Source: Trichinella spiralis
Taxonomy: Eukaryota > Nematoda > Enoplea > Trichinellida > Trichinellidae
Assembly (NCBI GenBank): GCA_000181795.3
Contig: CM012953.1
Span: 13,147,520-13,211,519 of the forward strand
Length of the DNA stretch: 64,000 nt
Reading direction: 5' to 3'
Shown: piece by piece, positions 1 through 10,866 of the stretch
Layout of the letters: each line of letters opens with the position of its first letter
Position numbering within the stretch: the stretch's first letter is position 1
Notes under the pieces: generated by a model
The model's database searches: none
What the model was told of the DNA's origin: nothing
The model's input: only the letters and a program-made list of their open reading frames with translations
Program-made: the position numbers and the translations under genes

Positions 1-3000
1 TAGCGGAATTCAAAATTATCTAAAATTTTTCAATTGCAGTAATGGAAATTTTAATACAATATTGTCGCTGCAATGAGTTTTATTTTGATACATTTTTTTC
101 TTCAATATTCTTTCTGTAGCTGTTTGTTTACAGTTGCAGTGGCCTGGAAATTCACTCCGTTTTACAGTTCACAATGTTTATAGTATGAAATTATCAACTT
201 GTTAGTTCAGCTTTTTTTTACATTTTTATTTAAATAAATGGTTTCGTAATATGCAGTGATAAAATGAAGTTAACAAAGACAGAATGATGATAACTATGAC
301 TGCTTTTTTACTATTGGTGCAGTCTGTCAAATATGACTTTTCCAAGAATACGTCTGCTACTGTATTAAAAGAATTGTATTCAGCAGTTGTAATTAGATTG
401 ATGAAGATCCAGTTGAAGTGGTGAAGACTTTTTTTATCTCACCCATGTTGAAATAATAATAACCCCTGAAAGTTTGTTTCACGTGTATCATTTTCCTAGA
501 GAGCTTTACCATTTCATATGTACAGCATATGTAAACTGCTCGAATTGCATGCTAAATGAACACATATATATTGGAATTTATACTGAATTTAATAATGCAT
601 GTGTTCTTGTTGCCAAATATTTTACTTATTTCTGCTTCGGTTGAAATTTGCTCACTGAAGCAAATCAGCATTAACTAGTGAAGCAACAATTTAGGCTTGT
701 ATTTTTAAGACACTATTGTAAACACATTTTCAATATTGTTTGCGTTTATTGTCAATGACAAAATTATAGATGGCCAGAAATGTGATAATGTTCCTTCTAC
801 TGCTCATATGTGTATTGCTTATCGTCTGGAATATAGAGGTGAAACATAGAAACGTTGTCCCATGCTGAAATTTTTTAGTGGAAAATACAGTACATGCTTT
901 TCATTGATGTAAAAAATTCACTGGAAGAAATTATGCGCATAAATAAGTAGCGTAAATAAATAAAATAATAGAAAAAGGAGTGTTAAAACGTTGATTTGCC
1001 GTAAGCTCAACGTAACTATAATGGCATTTAAAACGGATCATTTATTTAGCTGCCTGACGATCAGCATTTAGTAAGTAAAATTTTTCAAAAAATCTACTAG
1101 AGAAAAATGTCGATAAACCTAACAATGCTTCTAAATGCACATTGATATTTTTTATTATGCAACAGACCATTTTCATTGTTTACAATAGTGAGGTGGATGA
1201 CATTGAAAAATGGGGTAGCACAAAATTCAAACCAGCATCATAAATTGCAATTTTTGTTAGGGGTAATTCTCCAATCAGAAGGAATCATATGAAATGTTTA
1301 GACATGTCTGATTATTTTAATACGGTTTTGGCCTATTATGGCATTTATATTTTGGAAGATTTTCATAAAAGCGTTTAAAACATAAATAACGGTCATTCAT
1401 CAGAGACGGATAAAGGCAGGCCATGCAGGTTTACATAAAATTTGTCAGTGCTTTATTTTCAACTATTTAAAAGTCCAAAAAATGGATGCATTGCATTGTC
1501 AATGTCAACGCCTTACAGCCTTTTATATTGACATATCATGCATATTAAATATTTAAGATATAAAAATGTAGAGGTGAATGTGGATGATATGGCATGTCAT
1601 TAATATTTCAGGGGATAGACCTGATTTCTCCAACTAACTCCACGTTTTTTTTCATTTCTAGTAAACTTCATTAATTGCTGTACTGATGCACGCATATAAT
1701 TTTCATTCGTTGTCGCTGTTATGCATCCTCTATGTGAAACACTGGTTCTTTATCATTAAATAGCAATAAATTTAAGAAAAATATTAAATAAAAATTGAAA
1801 AATCGTGTAAAAAAAATAAAAGATTTTTAATCGCTGTTTTTAAAAGTTATTTACTTTTTAACTGTAGTTATATTTTTAATATTTTCTTTAACTATCAGCA
1901 AAATTTGACCAATGTGACTTTATCTGTTGAAATTTAAAATGCACATATGAGTTTGAGAGGTTGGGAGATACTGTGTTGTCCTTAAACAAATTTTTCATGC
2001 AATACGTTGTCGCACAAATAAGACACATACATCCAACTTTACGTATATTAAAAAATTGCAATGTTCCCTAATATACAATGTGATATTCCTGTTCTACAAG
2101 TGAACTTCGCATTAATACAATATAAAAAATGCCATTTTGCTCATACTTCGTTTAAAAAATTGATTTATTAAAATTACGGCTTATAATACAATTATATTTG
2201 AAAACGATTCAGTTTTTGAAAACACCGACTAAAAAGCTTAAAAGTAATTTGAAAATTGACCAGTGATATGGAAGAAATATTCAAGATACAGAACGCATCA
2301 GAGGGACAGTCAGTGAAATGTAGATGAGAAAAAGTAGGCGCCACTGATTATGCAACAACAAGCCACGTGGCACTCCAGAATAAAGCAGCTCGATCAGGGT
2401 ACTGGTGCAGCTGATTAATTGTTTTTTGCCGCAAGTAGCATATACGTAAAGATAAAAAACGACTTCAGTCTAGAAGCTTATGTGAAAATTTAACTTCACA
2501 AATAGCTCTCATTCCCATGCTATGATTCTAATTATATCTTTGTGAACCATTTTTCACAACCCCAGAGAGTCAGATTGAATATTTCCATCATACAGCAGTT
2601 GCCCATCTGTCATGTGAGCATTATACAATATTTCACGAAAGCGCCTCTCTCAGAATATTTGAAATGTTATCCAATGTTCAACATTTTATCCTATTTATCT
2701 GAAAACAGAAGTAAAATTTAGATCATGTACCACAATAATTTGATATTCCAGTATATGAAGAATCATTACGCATTCTTCAAGTATCTTTGAGACATATTAA
2801 CAACTTCTCAAATTAATATTTTACCTCTTTGCAAAAAAACAATTTTCTTAAATATTAATTCATAATAAACACATGGAGAATAAAATATCCATGACTATGA
2901 AGTTATTTTTCAACTCATTCTGACAATGAAAATAAGGCAATTCTTAGATTTTATGATGCATCAGATATTTTACAAAAAGGTATCTCATAAATAGACGCGA

Positions 3001-4860
3001 TTAAATTTTTCACGAGAAAAATCGATGACATCCTTTAATTAAGACGCAATGAAATAACATTTTTAACAGATGCTATTATCTTTTCATAAAAAATCAGTTT
3101 GCTGATTTTCAAATAAATTAGACAGTATCTTAGTTCAGTGGAAAATTCAATTCCTTCATTGAACTATAAAAAAAGAAAAGTGCCCACAATTCAATATGTG
3201 TTGACCCGCAAGCAGTGTAAACCACAGCACACAAAGAATCAGAATTTTTTATTCACATAATAAACATGCCAATTTCTGCCAACTCTTATTCCCTTCCTAT
3301 CTGTCATCTGCCTCAACAATATCCTCTTTCTATACTTAGCAATTCACGTACGCTCTTCCTTTTGCTTGAGTTAGTATAGCCAACGAGTAGAGATTTGTGC
3401 TCTTCTGCATTGAGATATTGAATTATAGTATATCATTTTATCACTAGTGTTCTACTAATAATTAGTCTTACTTAATTTATTAGAATTTTCATCGACTTCT
3501 TGCCAGCAACAGCCTAATACTGTGTAGAAACCTCTTCTTAGATTGTTCAGGGCCTATTGGCAGGCTAATTTGGATGCCCACATGATGCCTCACTTGTCTA
3601 CCAAATGACTCGAGAGTCGCTGTGAAACCAGTCCCATGTTGCACGCTGCAGTTATTTACCAGCATTTTGAATAAAAGCAACTCATGCTGTATCACTGGAT
3701 AATCTCTGCATAGGATGCATGAATTACCAAGTAAAGTGTACTTTCATCTGTAGATTTTTTATTTCCTTTGCACCTGCTATAACCAAAAACATATCAACAA
3801 TAAACGTACGATCGTAGAAAATCATAGAAACTTTTAGAAACAACAGGTACTTGATTTCATACATACTGTAATACTTAATTTTCATTCGTAAGTGCAAAGA
3901 ATATAAAAATTCCTTATACATTTTCAATGTATGTAAACTCTTTAATTGTTTATTATGCATAATTTTACTTGAATGAAGCAAAATTTAATTTAATAAAAAT
4001 TCACTTTTCAAAACTGGAAATAATACTGCAGGAATAACAGTGAAAAAAGAAAAGAATGGCAGTTTTGCTTTTATTTGTAGAGTTGTTGGTGGCATTGTGC
4101 AAAATTGTGCATGTGCATCAGATATTGATTGTACAGTGAACTGTATAAAAATGAATAGTACCAGTTTGCGCTGTAGAACTAAGAACTCTATAGAACTAAG
4201 ACAAAAATTCAGACATTCAAAAGGAAACTAAATACGGACATCAGGTTGCTTAGAAGTTATGTAATCATAAAATTCTAGAGTAATTGCTGATGACGATTCA
4301 GGTTTTGATTTAGCACGTAAAAGAGTTTACTATGCATACAATATAAAATGCTGATAAGTACTGTTAATTTCATTTGGCATTCAGAAACATAGAAGAAGGA
4401 GAAATTTGCTGATCTGAAAATGTGATTAAAACATGATGCAATAAATATTCACTGTGTGATCATATTCGAAAAATGATAAAAGAGTCCATAATGAGTATTT
4501 TAAAAAGTGTATAATTCAAATATGGAAAATGACAAACAAACTATCATCAGGAGTGAAGCGCAACAAAAAATTATATCATTATCATTAGAAGTTTTCATTA
4601 TCTTACATCGAATTCAAGATCATATCTCATTACAGTTATTTTTATGTAAGAATCAAAACAACAGCTATATTTAGACTTAATAACCAGAAATCAAATCAAA
4701 AAACAGAGTAAAGCACTTTTTTAACAAGAAAGTAATTATCCAAACTGCAATGAATGACTCAACAAATAAATAAGCTAAAAAAATAGTTGAATTTTTACTA
4801 AAATTTGACATTCTATTTTCAAACTATATACATAACATACATATAAAAACATAATTTGGA
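1..4860. other. AT-rich stretch, no gene recognised
   Basis: Both strands were read. Only short open frames without recognisable motifs occur here, such as those at 3489-3695 (-), 3724-3981 (-) and 4040-4231 (+). Stops are dense and no chain of exons with matching phases could be built. It may hold UTR of a gene to the left, or regulatory DNA of the membrane-protein gene on the right, but nothing in the sequence shows which. Confidence 0.5.
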
Positions 4861-4904
4861 AACTTGAAATGTATGTTTCTTTTTATGCCATTCATGTTAA
4901 ACAA

Positions 4905-5885
4905 TCAAACAACTGTAAATAATTCTTTCGGTCTACCAGAAATAGTGCTTTCTTTCAATGAAACGTCCTTGCCTTTATTAGATATCTGTGGGTGGCGTTT
5001 GAAATTAATTTTTCTTTTTCGATATGATATCAAAAAAAGAATAATGGATTTCTTTTTCCATAAAAAGAGTAAAGAAGTAATAAAGTACATGAAGGCTACT
5101 TCACATAATGCCTCAGTAAAAGGGTCAAAAAATGTCATTTCTTGTTGAATAATGCAGTAATAAGATGCCGCTGCGGCTTCATTCTTCAACTCATGGATTT
5201 TTCGAAAATTTCCTTTCGTGAAATGCAAAACAGCAATTGCACCGTCTCTTGTATAAGCAAGAAGCAGAAAATCAACATAAAATGATAAACCATCTGAATT
5301 ATTTATAATAATTGAATTATTGATTGTGTGCTGCAACGGAACCCAAGTCCTCTGATGAGCCTTTTTCCAAAACAATGCATAAACAATGTTTAGTACAGGA
5401 GAAGGAGTTGGAAGATGTGGAACTGGTGACTGCCACTGAATTTCAAGTTTATTCATTTCTTTTAAATTGCAAAGTTTCAGCGCGGCATCAAACTTTCCAC
5501 TTATTTCTTGATTTCCATTTGCTCGCAAGTCATGATGATAAAAGTAGCAAGCCATCTGACATCCTAATAATAACAAGTTTTTGAATTAATACTTTGATTC
5601 AGCTGAAAACTCACCGATAAAACATATTTTTGAATCTTCACATATTGAATCCATTATTAAATATTTCTTATAAAATGTCTCACAATATTTCCAGCAACTC
5701 AGGCAATCACTTTGATAGAAACATAATGAATCATTTAAATGGTCGCTTTTGAGCGCAAAAGCGTCAACACAAAGTGCACGGCAGGAAAGTACATAATCAG
5801 CCATCATCAACTGACTTGTCGATAATCCTGGAAATGCAGTAGCTGACACAACACTTAATAAAAATATGAAGCACAGCATGTCCAT
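4905..5885 (-). CDS. Predicted type I membrane protein, Cys-rich N-terminus plus FN3-like segment
   Basis: Two exons are predicted, 5885-5615 and 5563-4905, joined across a 51-nt GT-AG intron; the join keeps frame and gives 309 residues. The product starts with a signal peptide (MDMLCFIFLLSVVSATA). About 75 residues follow with many cysteines (CRALC, CFYQSDCLSCWKYC, ICEDSKICFIGCQMAC), so the splice itself completes a Cys cluster. Residues about 115-225 have an FN3-like look (LEIQWQSPVP, then VYALFWKK). A hydrophobic span (VAFMYFITSLLFLW) precedes a basic tail. The order Cys-rich region then FN3 recalls anosmin/KAL-1, but anosmin has a WAP domain and no membrane span, so the resemblance is only architectural. 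Function is unknown; a cell-surface or secreted role is inferred. Confidence 0.65.
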
Positions 5886-6237
5886 GAAATTTCAATTAGT
5901 AGACTATCACTGCAAAAAAACAATAACGTACTATTGTTGTATACGCTATCTATTATGAAATACAGTATACTATCAAACCTGAATTTTAAGAAATAATTAT
6001 GTAATTATAATGAAAAGGCTTATTATTCAATTTTGAATTAATTTTGTATTTTTAATTAAATTTTAATTAATTTGTAATTTAATTTTAATTTGTATTTTTG
6101 TTTGTGAAATGCTTAAATTCTTCACTTTAATATTTTTCATTTTTTGATAGTCAAAGTAGAAATTTAATAGTAATAAGTAAGCTGTTTCATGATTATCCGA
6201 ATACCAGTGAACTGATAAAGGTTCCTCCAAAGTAACC
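5886..6237. other. Intergenic, no feature seen
   Basis: This very AT-rich spacer lies just upstream of the Cys-rich membrane-protein gene and presumably holds its promoter. It contains poly-A/T runs and TTAATT-type low-complexity sequence around 6020-6110. No coding signal was seen. Confidence 0.4.
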
Positions 6238-6415
6238 TTATGGCGGACAAATCAATATTTTAGGATTCCAAATATTCTTCACGCCACCCGAGACTGTGGC
6301 TTCATCAGAAAGATCCTTCTCATACCTTAAACTCCTGATATCCTCTGCATGATCCACCATGGTCCAGAATTAACTGAATGGCCTAGCTTTGTTATTTCAT
6401 TATCTATCAATACCA
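6238..6415 (+). mobile_element. Decayed hAT transposase C-terminal (dimerisation) fragment
   Basis: One forward frame reads a continuous match to the C-terminal dimerisation region of hAT-family transposases: ETVASSERSFSYLK, then STMVQ, then LNGLALL, separated by the spacing expected for that family. Two in-frame stops interrupt it: TGA before STMVQ and TAA before LNGLALL. No longer transposase ORF and no terminal repeats were found around it, so it is a fossil. The DNA is also richer in GC than its surroundings. The family call rests on the SERSFS..LK and STM.Q.RLNGLALL pattern, which is distinctive. Confidence 0.75.
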
Positions 6416-9400
6416 TTACCAACTGCAGTTGTGTTAGACGAGGTCACACGCCAACCATGAAGATTAAAATGTCTACTGCTTTAACGTACGTTTACTGTTT
6501 TGGTTGAATTTAAGTGTAGCAGAGAACATATCACCTCTGTCACTACTGACGTTCAAGTTCAGTGGACTGTATTTTCATTCTAGTAGTGATTCATCCGTTG
6601 TAGAGAAGAAAGTAGTTGTACAGAAAATGTAACAGCAGTTTTAAGGGATGCAAGCTTTATCAAGATAAACCAACACAGAAAATTGATCAGCCGTTCACTA
6701 GCTCTTGACGTAGGATAATTCTTCTAGAAACCGTCTTGCTGACGGGTACTCTGTGCACGTAACAAACAACAGCAATCATCTTCGAAATGCTGTTCACGGT
6801 ATATATATAGATGTTTGCACAGCCACTTACTTTGTTACTTCCATTAAACTTTTGTATTTCCTATCAGCACTTATGGTGGCGCTGGCGCTTATCTCCTACT
6901 CATTTAACTTGTTTAAGCGGATGGAGTTTACACACTGTTCACGATGTCTTATGTTCTCACGCAGCAGTGTTTCTGCCCATCCATCACAACTATCAAATTC
7001 TGATCAATGAGTGCAGAAGCCATGTTATGAGCGATTTACCCCTGAAAAGTCAGCACACTCCCTACCTTTCTCAAGGCGTGCTATGACACCGCTTTATTAC
7101 CGTTCAGGTCAGGACATATATATCTCAATGATAAAAATTATTGCATAATGCAATTTTCATGCATTTTTAGTAGCTGTTTATGCAAATTTGAAATGTGTTT
7201 GATAATTCAGTTGCTATGTTCCATGAAGATATCTAGTTAGAAAACGAATTACAAAACTATTGCACTGTTGTACAAATTGTACACTATTGTACAAAACCAG
7301 TTAGATCAGATTATGTATTTAGACAGGCCAGACTGATTCCAGAGGCCGCTAGAATAGTGGGAAGTCAGTCAGTATTGTGCATGTGTTATGACAATCGCTT
7401 ATGTATTCCTCTTACTTAGTAAAGTTAATTTGCACGTTGACGTGAGATGCAACATAAGTAATTCAACAGGTTGCAGCATCTAAACTGGCAGTAATTCAAA
7501 ACCTTGCTTAGCGCTGGTAAATTATACTGCACCTAACTGTACGCTCAAATCTAATTTCACTGAGCAGTCCTTTATACTGTTTCTTAACATTAGTCTGTAC
7601 TATTCTATAATGAACATATCATGAACGGTGGAACACGTGGATCAGCAATGAATAGGAAATCGCATCATGGGCTGCAATGATAAGGACTAATGCGATGGAA
7701 AAGCACATTACACAGTTTTCACTTTTTTCTCTGAATGCCTGTCTTCATGTAAAGTATTCAAATAATCCAATATAAAGCTAACATTCTGATAATTTTTACC
7801 AGAAACGTTTTATTTTGGTGCTTCAGATCACACTAGAAAAGTTTTTGTAGCATCTTATATTTCTATCAGTGTGCTCATTTATTAGCTGTTGCTTGCACTC
7901 AGACTGATAGCTCCCATCATTCAAACAGCAAAAGGAAGAAGAAATTCCATCCTTTCATTCATCACAATTGTTTCCATTGAAATAGGTGCGTGATTTCTAT
8001 GGACGCACATATTTTTTCTCAGTATCCATTGAGCAATAAAATGCATCACCAGTTTCACGTTACCTATTCTTACAAAATGAAAAAATGTATTTTTCAGTAG
8101 AAGATCATATTGCGTGGTCATTTTTGATTTTCTGCATTTTCTAAGTAAATGTCACTGTTTGGCAATCATAACTGCTTCTGCTGTATGAAACGTTTAAATA
8201 AAATGAAATTCAATTATAAATCAGGAGTATGCCATGCATTACATATTTACATAGAAAGCTGAAAGCGCCTTTATTTGAACAATAAAGAAGCTGCATGTCA
8301 TCACCAAAACTGACCCAGCGAAGAATATAGAGAGCACATACGTTTAAGCAGTAAATGTACTATGACGTCTGCCTGATAAAAAAACTTGTCACTTTTTGAT
8401 GATGATCACTCTGACTGCTGAATGTTTTTTTGTTAAAGCATAAATATTCATATACAGTACCTTATTTTTGAATTTGCACTAAATTCATCTTTGTTGCTTT
8501 AGGGTTCAGTTATCACAAATGCTTTATGCCTGCAGTTACTATGAATATGTAGTGTCAATATCTCATATAGTCTTTTCTTCATTATTTTTAAGTTTTTGAA
8601 ATCATCCTTCAATAATTATCTGAGTAGTTGATAGTTTGTTGTAGTCATTAGCAAGGGGTGGATTCATTATTCCCATCAAAGACATACTGCATCAAAATCT
8701 GATTGGTTACAAATGTCACATTGAAATTTGATTGGTTTCGAATGTCATTGCTTTTCAAAATGACCTTCATTGATTGTCGTTGTGAGGAATGTTATTTGTT
8801 GTCGCGCAGCTAAATTTTACTGGTTGTTGTTGTAATGAGTTCTATTTGTCATTTTTCTTTCTCATTTGATGATCATTGTCATTTGTCAGTTTTCTGATAT
8901 TCAAAGCTTTACTATTTTTATTCTGTTTATATTAAAAAAATTACTATTTGATGGTACTTATTTGATGAAATTAATTATAATTAATTACCTTAATGAAATT
9001 GAGTAAAATGGTTAATCCAACGGGCACCTTTCCACGTGAGCTTTCTACTAATAATGGCCCTAACTTCTAAATTTGTACACATTGCATACGTGCTGCCTAT
9101 TTTATTCTTTACAAAAATAAAATAATCCTTAATAACAATGGATACATGTTGCACATTGCGCATATACTTCGGAACATCCCCAATATTTCTTCTGGTTGCC
9201 AGTATATTTTCATTTATATTCCCTTTCTTTCAAAATCAAGGGACAGTGCACCGCAATGATTGCTACAAGAATTATCAGACATAAAGAGAAGAAGAAATAG
9301 CAAAAGAAAAGAAAATTTTCTTCTTTCTAACTGAGACCTTAAATACTGTTCATAGGAATATCACCCATTCTGATTCTGGCACGGGACCTGTTTGACATCA

Positions 9401-9966
9401 TAAATGTCCATCCTCTCTTATGGTTTTTAACTGAATTTTTTGCTTGTTCAAATTTGTTATCTCGAATCAGTATCCACTTCTGAGCAAGATTTAGGTAAAT
9501 CGATAATTTGTTTGAAAAATCAGGAATATGGCGCCAATGGTTTCAATTTATCGACAAAAGGCGCACCAAAGCTGACATCAAAGAATGCAATGTCTACTGC
9601 CCTGTGAATTGAAGAAGCTTCAACAGCTTTTCTGCTCAGTGCCGTTCATTTATTTCTTTCTGCTGGCATCAACATCTTGAACTTCTTACTTTTATCACGT
9701 CAAGGGCAATCAAAGTGCAATTTATCATAAATACTGTTCAAAGGAATGTCAGCCAACAGTTGCTTTCCTCATCAGATAAATTAAGTTTTACCTAGCAGTT
9801 ATATGAGATTTACCCATATGATGCTTTTTCGTTTGTCAGAAATTGATTAAATTTTAAAAGGTGATTTAGTACAATGGGAAAAACTACAAATGAAAAATTG
9901 TCCATAGCTTCAGCTATTCAGCTAAACAAGGAGTGACAACTACTAAATGTTAGCATTGAAATACTT
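6416..9966. other. Intergenic, no gene recognised
   Basis: Short open frames such as 6753-7086 (+) and 7921-8121 (-) show no family resemblance. The part from about 6420 to 7110 is less AT-rich than its surroundings and may continue the decayed element at 6.24 kb, but I could not identify coding remains. Around 8695-8755 a roughly 25-nt unit (attggtt..aatgtcat) occurs twice in tandem. Nothing else stands out. Confidence 0.4.
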
Positions 9967-10220
9967 ATGAAATGTTTATTCTTAAATTTAAATGACAAAT
10001 AGGCCCCACTGGAAGTTAATAAAAAAAGTCCATTCCATTTTCAAATTACGGTATATATTATGTATTCATGAAAATGAAAAACGTTACATCTAAAATATTG
10101 TGTATTTTATATTTTTAAAGAATTTTCATTGAATAAATTCACATTTTCTTTAATTGATTTTCAATTTAGATGATTTGCACAATCTGTTTTCTAAGTATGG
10201 AAAAATAATTCGCATTGAGT
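9967..10220 (+). pseudogene. Inverted partial copy of a CPEB intron and RRM1 exon
   Basis: This 254-bp block is a close copy, roughly 90 percent identical by eye, of the opposite strand of 11972-12226 inside the neighbouring CPEB gene. It holds most of the intron upstream of CPEB exon 12022-11945, the splice acceptor (ATTTAG), and the first 51 bases of that exon (ATGATTTGCACAATCTG...). The match stops abruptly after CGCATTGAGT, where the parent continues to TGCAAACG but the copy runs into TAATAAC. It lies about 0.9 kb downstream of the CPEB stop in opposite orientation. It cannot encode a working RRM. Most likely it is a local inverted duplication; it is not a processed copy, because intron sequence is present. 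Confidence 0.88.
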
Positions 10221-10866
10221 AATAACAAATTCTATTGCTAAGAGCAATCATGACGCTGGCAATAGCAGTGAAAATAACTCTGACGGCAAATGAATTGAAG
10301 AATCACCGGTATCAATCAACGTGACTTACAACTCTGTTCAAACTTTATCAAAATTTTTGGCCTCTCAAACAGAGCCAAAAAAAGGTTCCTTTGCATTTAA
10401 CTGAAATAACAGATTTTGTACTTAATCTTCCAGCTAACAAATGATTTAACCAAAAATCACAAACTATTTGTCTGAATTAAAAACTTGATGGCTTCATTAT
10501 TTTCATTTCTTTCATTATTTTTTTCGACTTCTTAATAAATTACACAAATTTAGTGTAAATCTCAATACAACAAAATACAACTCTGAGTTCATTGTAACGG
10601 AATTTTGCTGTATATTAATGCCCCCATTTCTTTTTATATTATCGCAATATATAAATATAAAAAGTTTATTGCCTGAAGTTGATCAAAATCATAATACTTG
10701 ATGTATTCATATAAAAGCCATGAAAACTGAAAAATACATATGAAGAAAAATGAATAAAAAGAAGTTGTTGGCTGAAAATTCAAATGTAAAAATTTGCTGT
10801 GGGCATATATGATAAAAATTCAATCTGTTAAAAAATTAAAAGTCATTCAGTTAAAAAAGTGGTTGT
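10221..10866. other. Spacer between CPEB fragment and CPEB stop; coding-like traces
   Basis: Just past the duplicated block, a forward frame from about 10244 to 10378 reads through polar, coding-like codons with one internal stop (SNHDAGNSSENNSDGK, stop, then IEESPVSINVTYNSVQ and on to an AAC TGA). This may be another piece of a decayed gene, possibly of the same duplication event. I found no matching segment in the intact CPEB. The rest is AT-rich and probably includes the CPEB 3' UTR. Confidence 0.3.

Noticed and set aside
3489-3695. 68-codon minus-strand frame with soluble-protein composition
   Set aside because: No ATG-based context, no flanking splice signals and no recognised motif.
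4040-4231. Small Cys-containing open frame (CACASDIDCTVNC), with an overlapping signal-peptide-like frame at 4054
   Set aside because: The hydrophobic start and the Cys-rich part are in different frames and no intron with GT-AG ends joins them; no family resemblance.
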